This document shows, in pieces, positions 1-9,469 of a stretch of 64,000 nucleotides of DNA. Numbering within the stretch: position 1 is the first letter of the stretch; every line of letters starts with the position of its first letter. Both the position numbers and the translations under genes were made by a program. The DNA lies in NCBI GenBank assembly GCA_964412195.1, contig CAYPNP010000009.1:1-64000 (forward strand), read 5' to 3'. Source of the DNA: CAYPNP01 sp964412195. GTDB taxonomy: Bacteria; Acidobacteriota; JAAYUB01. Below the pieces are notes generated by a model. The model saw only the letters and a list, made by a program, of their open reading frames with translations. It had not been told where the DNA came from and did not search any database.

Positions 1-167
1 TGGGCCTGGTGCTGCTGGAGTCCCTGCTGAGCCTGGCCGGCGTCCTCGCCTGCTACGTCGGCGTGTTCTTCGTCACGCCGGTGATCGTCGGCGCCACGGC
101 CGTCGCCTACCGGAAGATCTTCCCCGTCCCGCTGGCGGCTCCACAAGCCGCTCCGCCGGCCCTCTAA
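1..167 (+). CDS. C-terminal end of a multi-pass membrane protein (partial)
   Basis: The window opens inside a plus-strand reading frame (codons in phase with base 3) that ends at TAA 165-167. The visible 54 residues are very hydrophobic: a Leu/Val-rich helix, then a Gly/Val/Phe segment ending in a short polar stretch and a Pro/Ala-rich tail. The pattern of a last helix followed by VIVGATAVAYRKIFP resembles the final helix of small multi-helix membrane proteins with unknown or glycerophosphodiesterase-membrane-type domains, but too little is present to name a family. It converges on hppA with a hairpin between them. Confidence 0.6.
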   Translation, partial: GLVLLESLLSLAGVLACYVGVFFVTPVIVGATAVAYRKIFPVPLAAPQAAPPAL

Positions 168-214
168 GGCCGGGGGAAACGGATCTGCAATCCATCTGGG
201 AGGGAAAGGAAGAC

Positions 215-236
215 GGGCCGCCCGCGGGGGCGGCCC
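215..236 (-). terminator. Candidate intrinsic terminator of hppA
   Basis: GGGCCGCC (215-222) is exactly complementary to GGCGGCCC (229-236), and one more C-G pair can close the loop. On the minus strand the stem is followed by a pyrimidine-rich run (CTTCCTTTCCC). It lies 6 bases beyond the hppA stop and faces the convergent gene end at 167, so it could act in both directions. There is no clean U-tract. Confidence 0.55.
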
Positions 237-242
237 GGGCCG

Positions 243-2393
<2,151 letters not shown>

Positions 2394-2470
2394 AAGGAAC
2401 TCCTTTGCGACGTATTAGGACATCGGATGGGGATGCCGTCCGTCTTGGATTTCGTTCCGGGCCGCAGGAT

Positions 2471-3097
2471 TCAGGCTTCCCGGGGATCGGCGGGCCCGGC
2501 GCCGCCCTCGCCGCGGCGGTTGAACTGGTTCATCGCCTGATCGATCCCTTCCTCTATCACGGATTCCAACGCTTTATATACTTTAGCCCAGAGCTCTGTC
2601 AACTGGGACCACTGGTCGGGGGGGAAGTCCCGGAGCACGTAATCGGCCGCGTCGTCGTATAGCTCGCTGCCGGCGATGCCGATCCGGATGCGGGGCACTT
2701 CGGTGGTGCCGGCCTGCTGGAGGATGCTCAGCACGCCCTTGTGCCCGCCGGCCGAGCCGCCGCGCCGTAGCCGGAACACCCCGAACGGCAGGTCGAGGTC
2801 GTCATAGACGAGCAGGGTCTGGGCGGGGGTCCAGTTCCGGTAGGCCATGACGCCGGCGTACGAGCGGCCGCTGAGGTTCATGTACGTCTGGGGCTGGACC
2901 AGGAGGATCTTCCGCCCGAAGAGCTGCACCTCGTGGATCACGGCCTGGTGCTTCTTGCCCTGGCTGAGCACCCGGGTGTCCCGGTGGCCGACCAGATAGT
3001 CAAGAAAAAGAAATCCGGCATTGTGCCTGTTCTTGCGATAGGCCAATCCCGGATTTCCCAATCCAAAAATCGCCCGGATGGGCTCGAGTTCCGGCAT
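2471..3097 (-). CDS. pth: Peptidyl-tRNA hydrolase
   Basis: Pth releases tRNA from peptidyl-tRNAs that drop off the ribosome. The 208-residue protein has the family signatures in order: FGLGNPG near the N-terminus, NRHNAG carrying the catalytic His, MNLSG with the substrate-binding Asn, then YDDLDLPFG and GSAGGHKG. The C-terminal tail is a little longer than in E. coli and ends in a Gly/Pro-rich stretch. It lies 8 bases downstream of rplY on the same strand; prs-rplY-pth is a widespread bacterial cluster and the genes are probably co-transcribed. Confidence 0.97.
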   Translation of the reverse strand: MPELEPIRAIFGLGNPGLAYRKNRHNAGFLFLDYLVGHRDTRVLSQGKKHQAVIHEVQLFGRKILLVQPQTYMNLSGRSYAGVMAYRNWTPAQTLLVYDDLDLPFGVFRLRRGGSAGGHKGVLSILQQAGTTEVPRIRIGIAGSELYDDAADYVLRDFPPDQWSQLTELWAKVYKALESVIEEGIDQAMNQFNRRGEGGAGPADPREA

Positions 3098-3105
3098 AAC
3101 CCCCG

Positions 3106-3747
3106 TCAGGACTCGGCGGGTTCTTCCGCGGCGGCGGCTTCCTCAGTCGCAGCCGCAGCCTCTTCTTCCGGTGTGGCGGTCGCCGCCACGCGGGTGATCT
3201 CCACGTGCACGACGTTGACCTCGGGGTCGACGAGCACCTTCACCTTGCCGCCGATGGGCAGGTCCTTCACCCGGAAGCCCTGGTTCAGCTCCAGGTTGGA
3301 CACGTCGATGCGGATGATCCCCGGGATGTCCTGCGGCAGGCACTCCACCGGCAGCTCCTTGAGCAGCGGGACCAGCATGCCGCCGAAGTTCTTGACGCCG
3401 ATGGGGACGCCCTCGGTCTCGATGGGGATGTTCACGCGGACGACGCGGGTCTCGTCCACCACCAGAAAGTCCACGTGGATCAGCTCCTCCCGGACGGGAT
3501 TGAGCTCGAAGTCGCGAATCAGGACGTCTTTCGTATTCTGGTCGTCCAGCTTCAGCGCGTAGATCTGGTTGCGCCCGGACGGGGTATGCAGCAGCCGGTC
3601 CAGGAAGGCCCGCTCCACGGCCAGGGGCATGGGATCGCTGCCCTTGCCGTACATGACCGCCGGGATCCAGCCTTCGCCTCTGAGCCGGTGGGATCCATTC
3701 TTGCCCAGGTCCCAGCGCCGCCGGGCTTGAATAACCGTTTTCTCCAT
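3106..3747 (-). CDS. rplY: 50S ribosomal protein L25 (Ctc/TL5 long form)
   Basis: 5S rRNA-binding ribosomal protein of the long form: an N-terminal L25 domain (MEKTVIQARRRWDLGKNGSH, then PAVMYGKG) followed by a C-terminal beta domain as in Ctc and TL5, ending in an Ala/Glu-rich acidic tail after about residue 185. The start at 3747 is preferred because GAGGAG lies 8 bases upstream; the alternative ATG at 3765 would place that ribosome-binding site inside the coding sequence. It sits between prs and pth, the usual order. Confidence 0.95.
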   Translation of the reverse strand: MEKTVIQARRRWDLGKNGSHRLRGEGWIPAVMYGKGSDPMPLAVERAFLDRLLHTPSGRNQIYALKLDDQNTKDVLIRDFELNPVREELIHVDFLVVDETRVVRVNIPIETEGVPIGVKNFGGMLVPLLKELPVECLPQDIPGIIRIDVSNLELNQGFRVKDLPIGGKVKVLVDPEVNVVHVEITRVAATATPEEEAAAATEEAAAAEEPAES

Positions 3748-3780
3748 GAGCTGTTCTCCTCGCATATCGTATGGTTTATT

Positions 3781-4722
3781 TCAAACAAACAAGTTGCTGA
3801 TCGACGTCTCGTAATGGATCGACCGGATCGCTTCGGCGAACAGGGGCGCCACCGAGAGCACCCGCAGGTTCGGCAGGGCCTTCTCCGGTCCCACCGGGAT
3901 GGAGTTGGTGACCACCACCTCCTCCAGGGCCGCCCCCCGCAAACGTTCGATGGCCGGCCCGCTGAGCACGGCGTGGGAGGCGGTGGCCAGCACCCGCCTG
4001 GCCCCGAGCTGCCGGAGCGCCGCCACGATCTCCACCATGGTGCCGGCGGTGTCGATCATGTCGTCCACCACCACCACGGTCCGGCCCTCGACCTCGCCGA
4101 TGACGTGCATCACCTCCGCCACGTTGGCCTGCACCCGCCGCTTGTCGCCGATGGCCAGGCCGGCGTTGAGGCGCTTGGCGAAGGCGCGGGCCCGCTCGGC
4201 GCCGCCGGTGTCGGGCGACAGGATGACCAGGTCCTCGAAGCGACGGGACGAGATGTAGTCCAGGAGCACCGGCGCCGCGAAGAGGTGATCCACCGGGATA
4301 TTGAAGAATCCCTGGATCGCCGCGGCGTGCAGGTCCATGGTCAGGATCCGGTTGGTTCCCGCCGCGGTGAGCAGGTCGGCCACCAGCTTCGACGAGATCG
4401 GCACCCGGGGCTTGTCCTTGCGGTCCTGGCGGGCGTACCCGTAGTAGGGCAGGACTGCCGTGATCCGGGAGGCCGAAGCCCGCTTGCAGGCGTCGATCAT
4501 GATCAGCAGTTCCATCAGGTGATGGCTGACCGGCGAGCAGGTGGGCTGGATGATGAACACGTCCCGCCCGCGGACGTTCTCCAGGCTCTGGAAGTAGATC
4601 TCGCCGTCGGAGAACGTCGTCATCCGGGACTCTCCCAGGGAGACCTTGAGGTGCTGACAGATCTCCTCCGCCAGGGGCTTGTTCGCCGACCCTGAAAAGA
4701 CGATCAGGTCACCTTTGACCAC
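3781..4722 (-). CDS. prs: Ribose-phosphate pyrophosphokinase (PRPP synthetase)
   Basis: Makes PRPP from ribose 5-phosphate and ATP, feeding purine, pyrimidine, His, Trp and NAD synthesis. The 313-residue class I enzyme has the flexible-loop region YYGYARQDRK, the catalytic/metal stretch TMDLHAAAIQGFF and the PRPP-binding loop VVVVDDMIDTAGT. Length is normal for the family. It is followed by rplY and preceded by tRNA-Gln and ispE on the same strand. Purine genes purL, purQ, purS, purE, purD and hpt elsewhere in the window consume or depend on its product. Confidence 0.98.
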   Translation of the reverse strand: MVKGDLIVFSGSANKPLAEEICQHLKVSLGESRMTTFSDGEIYFQSLENVRGRDVFIIQPTCSPVSHHLMELLIMIDACKRASASRITAVLPYYGYARQDRKDKPRVPISSKLVADLLTAAGTNRILTMDLHAAAIQGFFNIPVDHLFAAPVLLDYISSRRFEDLVILSPDTGGAERARAFAKRLNAGLAIGDKRRVQANVAEVMHVIGEVEGRTVVVVDDMIDTAGTMVEIVAALRQLGARRVLATASHAVLSGPAIERLRGAALEEVVVTNSIPVGPEKALPNLRVLSVAPLFAEAIRSIHYETSISNLFV

Positions 4723-4782
4723 CGGGGCCTCCTCGGTCGCTCCCGGGGGAGCGGGAATGTTTCGGGGGGATTCCTGTAAAAG

Positions 4783-4857
4783 TGGCTGGGGAGGGAGGAT
4801 TCGAACCTCCGAATGCAGGTTCCAAAGACCTGTGTCTTACCACTTGACGACTCCCCA
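4783..4857 (-). tRNA. tRNA-Gln (anticodon TTG)
   Basis: Read on the minus strand this 75-base gene folds as a complete cloverleaf. The acceptor is TGGGGAG with CTCCCCA, the discriminator is G and the CCA end is encoded. The anticodon stem is CAGGT/ACCTG with loop CTTTGGA, giving anticodon TTG. The T arm is GGAGG-TTCGAAT-CCTCC. It lies between ispE and prs on the same strand, a common bacterial arrangement. Confidence 0.97.
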
Positions 4858-4867
4858 GCAAGGCGGA

Positions 4868-5767
4868 TCAGTGCAGTCCGAAGGACGCTGCGTGCTCCTG
4901 CCTGGTCACGAACCGGGCCGGGATCAGCCGGCCCGGCACCTGCCGCGCCCGCAGGGTTTCTGCCGCGGCCCGGCACAAGACGTCGCTGTCAAAGAGCCCG
5001 AACAGGGAGCCACCGCTCCCGCTCAGCATCGCATGACTGGCTCCGGATTCCAGCAGGATGTTTTTGATCTGGCGCAACAGGGGGAACTCCGGAAAAACCG
5101 CCAGTTCAAAGTCGTTCGCGCAGTGGCGGAGGGACACTTCCCCCTCGGCGAGGACGCGATGCAAGCCGCAAATCGTAACCGTTTCGGGCATTTTTGTCAA
5201 TACCAAATTCAGGCGCTCGTAGGCCCAGGCGGTGCTGACGGCGACCGGCGGACTGACCACCAGCACGGCGCCGCCGGGAGCGTCGGGCAGGGGCACCAGC
5301 TCGTCGCCCCGGCCGACGCCCAGGGCCGTCCCGCCGCGCAGGAAAAAGGGCACGTCGGCCCCCAGGGACGCCCCGAGCTCCGCCAGTTCGGCCAGCGGGC
5401 GGTCCAGCCCCCAGAGCCGGTTCAGGCCAAGCAGGGTGGCCGCCGCATCGGAGCTCCCGCCGCCGAGGCCGGCCTGGACAGGGATCCGCTTGACGAGCTC
5501 GATGTGCGCCCCGGCGCCGCCGGCCGCCTCCCGCAGCCGCCGCGCCGCCCGCAGGCACAGGTTGCGGTCGTCGGTGGGGACGGCGGGATCGTCGCAGGCG
5601 AGGCTCAACTCGCCGTCCGGCCGGGGCGTGAGCGTGAGGGCGTCGGCCAGGTCGATGGTCTGGAAGATGGTCCGCAGCTCATGGTATGCGTCCGGACGGC
5701 GGAAGAGCACCCGGAGGTGCAGGTTGATCTTGGCCCGGGCGGGCAGCGTCAGGGAGGTCGTCCTCAC
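4868..5767 (-). CDS. ispE: 4-diphosphocytidyl-2-C-methyl-D-erythritol kinase
   Basis: ATP-dependent GHMP kinase of the non-mevalonate (MEP) isoprenoid pathway. The 299-residue protein has the N-terminal PARAKINLHLRVL motif with the catalytic Lys region, and the glycine-rich ATP loop PVQAGLGGGSSDAA. Asp in GADVPFF is the expected catalytic acid, and MLSGSGGSLFGLF is the third GHMP motif. It starts 7 bases after the stop of the secreted repeat protein upstream and is followed by tRNA-Gln and prs, so the upstream promoter probably drives a long mixed transcript. Confidence 0.97.
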   Translation of the reverse strand: MRTTSLTLPARAKINLHLRVLFRRPDAYHELRTIFQTIDLADALTLTPRPDGELSLACDDPAVPTDDRNLCLRAARRLREAAGGAGAHIELVKRIPVQAGLGGGSSDAAATLLGLNRLWGLDRPLAELAELGASLGADVPFFLRGGTALGVGRGDELVPLPDAPGGAVLVVSPPVAVSTAWAYERLNLVLTKMPETVTICGLHRVLAEGEVSLRHCANDFELAVFPEFPLLRQIKNILLESGASHAMLSGSGGSLFGLFDSDVLCRAAAETLRARQVPGRLIPARFVTRQEHAASFGLH

Positions 5768-5774
5768 GCCGGCG

Positions 5775-7148
5775 CTACCAGATGATCTCGAACTCGTAGA
5801 CGTCGTGTCCGGCCTTCGGGTCGTAGATCTCCACCACCAGGGTGTAGTTGTTGTCCCGGGCGGGCTGCTGGACGATCGTCACGTCCCCCCGGCCCGCCAG
5901 CTTGTTGATGCTGGCGGTGACCGCCTGCGCGGGCAGCGGGTCGGTGAAGGTGGAGGTGGCGTCGCGGATCGTGCCGGATTCCAGGTGCTCGACGGTGATC
6001 GTCTTGCCGCGGACGTGCAGGCGGTCGCGGCCGTCCACCTGCCCGCGCCAGCGGATCACCCCGGTCTTGGCGGGGGTCCGGGAAACGTCCCAATCCGAAT
6101 CCGACCGCGCGCCGCCCTCCCAGCGGAGCCCGAACTGGTAGAAGGAGGATCCGCCCTTTTCCGTATCGTCCACCAGCACCTTGACGGTGTAGCCGTTCTG
6201 CCGGCTGGGCTGCTCCAGGATCCTCACCTCGCCGCGCCCCTTGAACACCTGCAAGGTGACCGTCTGTTCGCGCTGCGGCACGCCCTTCTGGAACTTGAAC
6301 TGGACGCTGGTCGGCGGCTGGGCCTTCAGGTGCTCGACCTGGGCGGACATCCCGCGGATGATCACCCGGTCGGCGCCGTCCACCTGGCCTTCCCAGAGGA
6401 AATCCATGTCTTCCGGATTCTGGTAGGACGTTTCCACCCCCTTCTTCCAGAAGACGTAGAAGTCGTAGACCGCCGAGCCGGAGAACCGGCCGTCGTCCAG
6501 GCGGATGACGGCGGTGTAGTCGTTGCCGACGGCGGGTTGCTGGATGATCTCGACGGCGCCGCGACCCTGCTCCACCTGGAGGTAAACCTCCTGCTTCGCC
6601 GAGGGCAGCGGCGCGGAAAAATCGTAACGCGCGTTCACGATGGGCATCGCGCGCACGTGGGTGACGGTAATGGTGCCGCCCTTGATGCGGATCATGTCGG
6701 TGCCATCCACCTCGCCGCGCCAGTGGCAGAAATCGTAGAGGCGCCGGTCCATGGTGGGGAACATGTCGGACCCGCGCTCCGTCCAGTCCAACCGGAACCG
6801 ATAGAGCTGGGGATAGACGCGTTCGTTGTCATTGTCGATGAGGACCTTCAGGGTATATCCGTTGCTGAGCGACGGCTGCTCCACGATCGTGACGGGGCCG
6901 GTGCCCTCCAGCTTGGTCAGGGAAACCACCACCGAGGAGCCGGGCAGCCCGGTCTTCGGATCGAAGCTGAACTGCAGATTGGCCAGCGGCTGGAAGTTCC
7001 GATGCTCCACCTGGACCTGGTTGCCCTGGATCAGCAGAAAGTCGGATCCGTCCACCTCGACTTCGATGGATGCCGTCCCCCCCATGGCCGGCAGGGTGAA
7101 GGCCAGTCCCAGCAGTCCGATCACAAACCAATGGAAGTAAGAGCGCAT
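5775..7148 (-). CDS. Secreted protein built of four tandem ~110-residue repeats
   Basis: A 457-residue protein with a Sec signal peptide (basic start, hydrophobic residues 6-20, AMGG cleavage region). The rest is four copies of one unit, near residues 27-122, 143-235, 252-343 and 366-457. Each copy carries VDG followed by Asp or Ser-Asp, then a beta-rich stretch ending in V-x-H, a GRG or GTG turn, QP-x(2-3)-N-x-YT, and finally a Y-x-F-x(3)-W type end. VDG recurs at 32, 147, 256 and 371. The pattern suggests four beta-sandwich-like modules in the periplasm or outside the cell. I do not recognise the family. It is the first gene of the ispE-prs-rplY-pth transcript. Confidence 0.85.
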   Translation of the reverse strand: MRSYFHWFVIGLLGLAFTLPAMGGTASIEVEVDGSDFLLIQGNQVQVEHRNFQPLANLQFSFDPKTGLPGSSVVVSLTKLEGTGPVTIVEQPSLSNGYTLKVLIDNDNERVYPQLYRFRLDWTERGSDMFPTMDRRLYDFCHWRGEVDGTDMIRIKGGTITVTHVRAMPIVNARYDFSAPLPSAKQEVYLQVEQGRGAVEIIQQPAVGNDYTAVIRLDDGRFSGSAVYDFYVFWKKGVETSYQNPEDMDFLWEGQVDGADRVIIRGMSAQVEHLKAQPPTSVQFKFQKGVPQREQTVTLQVFKGRGEVRILEQPSRQNGYTVKVLVDDTEKGGSSFYQFGLRWEGGARSDSDWDVSRTPAKTGVIRWRGQVDGRDRLHVRGKTITVEHLESGTIRDATSTFTDPLPAQAVTASINKLAGRGDVTIVQQPARDNNYTLVVEIYDPKAGHDVYEFEIIW

Positions 7149-7213
7149 GTCGATCCTCCTGCGCGAAAAATCGAGAGACGGAAGTTGTGGTTATCTTCCC
7201 GGGACCCGATGCT

Positions 7214-7247
7214 CTGCAGCGATTATAGCACACGGCGGTCGCTGCAG
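7214..7247 (-). promoter_or_regulatory. Promoter of the repeat-protein/ispE operon flanked by an inverted repeat
   Basis: A perfect -10 hexamer TATAAT is read on the minus strand at 7227-7222, about 75 bases before the ATG at 7148. It lies inside a perfect inverted repeat: CTGCAGCGA at 7214-7222 and TCGCTGCAG at 7239-7247, separated by 16 bases. No good -35 element is visible at 17 bases. A regulator bound to the dyad would cover the -10 box. Confidence 0.5.
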
Positions 7248-7390
7248 CCCCCTGCCGCTCGTCGGCGTCCGCGGGGGGCGCAGCGCTTCAGCAGAGCCGC
7301 ATCCGGGCCACGCGTGGAAATACCTTTTGCCTCCGCGGCCCCTTTGAGGTAAATAGATCCGCTTGGATGAAATTAGTTTCGGAGCGCATC

Positions 7391-7798
7391 ATGGAACGGG
7401 ACACCCATTGCTTCGGCTGCGGAAGGGACAATGCCGCCGGGCTGCGCCTGACCTTCGAGGCCGGCCCGGACGGGACGGTCCGGAGCACCTGCGTCATCCC
7501 GGAACGGTTCCAGGGATACCACGGCGTCGTCCACGGGGGCATCCTGGCCACCCTGCTCGACGAGGCCATGGCCCACGCGGTCCTGCGGACGGGGAAGGGG
7601 AACGCGGCCACGGCGCAGCTGGAGATCCGTTACCGCCGGCCGGCCCGGGTCGGGGAGACCCTGCGGCTGGAGGCGGTCGTGGCGCGGGCCAGCGGGCGGC
7701 GGATCCACGCCGAAGGACGGATCTGCGGGGAGGATGGGTCCGTGCGGGCCGAGGGAGCAGCGCTCTTCCTGCGGGTGGAGAAGCCTACTTCACGTTGA
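7391..7798 (+). CDS. PaaI-family hotdog-fold thioesterase
   Basis: A single hotdog domain of 135 residues. The N-terminal CFGCGRDNAAGL and the helix-start motif GYHGVVHGGILATLLDEAM are typical of PaaI/YiiD-type acyl-CoA thioesterases; the Asp/Glu in LLDEA is the expected catalytic acid. The substrate cannot be read from sequence. The start at 7391 is chosen for GGAG 6 bases upstream; an in-frame ATG at 7367 lacks a ribosome-binding site. Its 3' end overlaps the convergent TonB-domain gene by 14 bases. Confidence 0.85.
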   Translation: MERDTHCFGCGRDNAAGLRLTFEAGPDGTVRSTCVIPERFQGYHGVVHGGILATLLDEAMAHAVLRTGKGNAATAQLEIRYRRPARVGETLRLEAVVARASGRRIHAEGRICGEDGSVRAEGAALFLRVEKPTSR

Positions 7799-8540
7799 TC
7801 CGGAGTTCGCCGAACACGGCGGTGTCCCTGCCCTTGTAGATGAAAGGATCAAACTTCCACTTCCGGACGGCGCGCACGATGTAAGGCAGGATCACCTTGG
7901 GGCCCTCGATCAGCTCGACGTCGGTCACGTGGCCGAACTTGTTGACGACGAGGAAGAGCCGGATGACCTCGACATGGAGCTTTTTCAGGAAGTCCTTGGT
8001 CGGGAACTCCGGCATCTCGAGCTTCTTCAGGTTGCCCATCAGCTGGTCGGTGCCGATGTACTTCCCCACCTGCCGGACCCGGGAGTAGCCGACCGCGATG
8101 CAGCCCAACCCGACGAGGATGATCCCCATGGTGACCAGGACGGAGCGCAGGACGCCCTGGGCGTAATCCCCGGCGTAGATCAGGATCTCGGTGTCGCCCC
8201 GGAGAAGGAAAACGCGGCCGTTGCCCCGGGCGGCCGGGAGCTGCCGGATCTGCAGGGCGGTGTTCGTGGCATCGGAGAACCGCTCCTGCCGGAGCTGGTC
8301 CTTGAACGTGTTGAGTGCGTTCTTGACATCCGCCGGCCAGTCGGGGTGTTCCGCCAGCACCTGGTCGGCGTCGTTGAGCAGTTTCCCCTGGATGCGGGAG
8401 ATCTCCTCCTTGACGTGGCGGTAGTCGGGGAGGTAATAGACGCAGCCGATGATGCCGACCAGGCAGACGACCACGCCGATCGGGATCATGAACGCCTTCC
8501 GCAACAGGTAGGCAATGCGCTTGGCCTGGGCGAAAGCCAT
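7785..8540 (-). CDS. Two-helix membrane protein with a TonB C-terminal-like domain
   Basis: A 251-residue protein. A basic N-terminus is followed by a transmembrane helix (about 17-38), a region of about 90 residues with helical character predicted to face the periplasm, a second helix (about 134-154), and a C-terminal domain (about 185-251). That domain has the TonB C-terminal pattern: V-x(2)-FGHVTDVELIEGP, then RAVRKWKFDPF and a final beta strand ELRINVK. Classical TonB has a single N-terminal anchor and a Pro-rich spacer; both differ here, so the domain would lie on the same side of the membrane as the N-terminus. The reading frame runs on upstream through the antisense of tRNA-Ala, which is not coding. 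Confidence 0.75.
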   Translation of the reverse strand: MAFAQAKRIAYLLRKAFMIPIGVVVCLVGIIGCVYYLPDYRHVKEEISRIQGKLLNDADQVLAEHPDWPADVKNALNTFKDQLRQERFSDATNTALQIRQLPAARGNGRVFLLRGDTEILIYAGDYAQGVLRSVLVTMGIILVGLGCIAVGYSRVRQVGKYIGTDQLMGNLKKLEMPEFPTKDFLKKLHVEVIRLFLVVNKFGHVTDVELIEGPKVILPYIVRAVRKWKFDPFIYKGRDTAVFGELRINVK

Positions 8541-8595
8541 GGTGTCGATACCCCCACGATCCTTCGTGAAACTGCCCGGTATTATGACAAACTCC

Positions 8596-8624
8596 TTGCC
8601 TTTTTTCAAATCATTTACTATGAT
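8596..8624 (+). promoter_or_regulatory. Likely promoter of tRNA-Ala
   Basis: TTGCCT at 8596-8601 and TATGAT at 8619-8624 are separated by 17 bases, in an AT-rich patch unusual for this genome. The predicted start lies about 20 bases before the mature tRNA. Confidence 0.6.
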
Positions 8625-8651
8625 TCTCTCCCTTGGGAAGAAATGTCCCGT

Positions 8652-8727
8652 GGGGCAATAGCTCAGCTGGAAGAGCGTGGCGTTCGCAACGCCGAGGTCG
8701 GGGGTTCGAGTCCCCCTTGCTCCACCA
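8652..8727 (+). tRNA. tRNA-Ala (anticodon CGC)
   Basis: A complete 76-base cloverleaf. The acceptor is GGGGCAA with TTGCTCC, the D arm GCTC/GAGC, the anticodon stem TGGCG/CGCCG around loop TTCGCAA (anticodon CGC, reading GCG), and the T arm GGGGG-TTCGAGT-CCCCC. CCA is encoded. It has its own promoter and a terminator hairpin, so it is a single-gene transcription unit. Confidence 0.96.
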
Positions 8728-8733
8728 ATTATT

Positions 8734-8763
8734 AAACGGCCCGGCAGGGTCGTTTCTTGTTTC
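8734..8763 (+). terminator. Intrinsic terminator after tRNA-Ala
   Basis: AAACGGCCC (8734-8742) pairs with GGGTCGTTT (8747-8755), with one G-U wobble and a four-base loop, followed by CTTGTTTC. It begins 7 bases after the encoded CCA. Confidence 0.75.
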
Positions 8764-8803
8764 GAGCGACCTGTTGGTGAGGGTGGCCCCGCCACGCACG
8801 ACC

Positions 8804-9451
8804 ATGAGCCAGAGCCAACGCCCCCGCATCGAGCTGACCGGGTTTGAGGCCCGTCACTACGACTTGCTGCTGGACGGGTTGACGCTCGGCTATTACCCGC
8901 TCTTCCTCCGCCGGGTGTTCCGGGACCTGGGTGTCCAGCCCGGCGAGAAGATCCTGGATTTCGGCGCCGGCACAGGACGGATGGCCCAGGCCATGGCCCG
9001 GCTCACCGGTCCCTCGGGGCGGGTGACGGGCCTCGAGATCGGCCCCGAGATGCAGGCGCAGATCCGCCGCCGCGCCGCCCGCCAATCCAATCTGGGCCTG
9101 CTCGGGCAGCGGATCGAGGAGCCGCTGGCCCTCGAGGAGCCTGCCGACCGGGTGCTGATCTCCTTCGTGCTCCACGGCTTCGAACAGCACCAGCGCATCC
9201 TGATCATCCAGAACGCCTGGGAGAACCTTCAGCCGGACGGGCAGCTCTGTATTCTCGACTGGAACGAGTTCGACCTGGCGGCGAAACCCCGCTGGTTCCG
9301 GGCCCTGTTCCGGCGGGTGGAATGCGTGGCCGCCCAGGATTTCATCGCCCGCGAATGGACGACGATCCTGGCGGGCTACCGGTTCACCGGCTTCCAGACC
9401 CGGGAGTACCTCCGCGGGTACGTCCGGTTGATCCGGTGCCGGAAATATTAG
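8804..9451 (+). CDS. Class I SAM-dependent methyltransferase
   Basis: A 215-residue Rossmann-fold methyltransferase. Motif I is ILDFGAGTGRMAQAMA, followed by the acidic end of strand 2 in VTGLEIGPEM and a motif-IV-like VLISFVLHGF. The C-terminal part fits a small-molecule or quinone-type methyltransferase (UbiE-like order), but the acceptor is unknown. An upstream extension of the frame runs through tRNA-Ala and is rejected. The ribosome-binding site is weak, so a start a few codons away is possible. It lies 18 bases upstream of the TPR-kinase gene. Confidence 0.8.
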   Translation: MSQSQRPRIELTGFEARHYDLLLDGLTLGYYPLFLRRVFRDLGVQPGEKILDFGAGTGRMAQAMARLTGPSGRVTGLEIGPEMQAQIRRRAARQSNLGLLGQRIEEPLALEEPADRVLISFVLHGFEQHQRILIIQNAWENLQPDGQLCILDWNEFDLAAKPRWFRALFRRVECVAAQDFIAREWTTILAGYRFTGFQTREYLRGYVRLIRCRKY

Positions 9452-9469
9452 ACCGGAGGCGGAACCGCG

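Noticed and set aside
2394..2470. Riboswitch upstream of hppA
   Set aside because: The 77-base gap holds only a leader and the ribosome-binding site, with no stable conserved stems recognised.
8633..8803. N-terminal extension of the methyltransferase reading frame
   Set aside because: It runs through tRNA-Ala, and the opposite-strand frame there gives the well-known spurious peptide from antisense tRNA (GTRTPDL). The start at 8804 is used.
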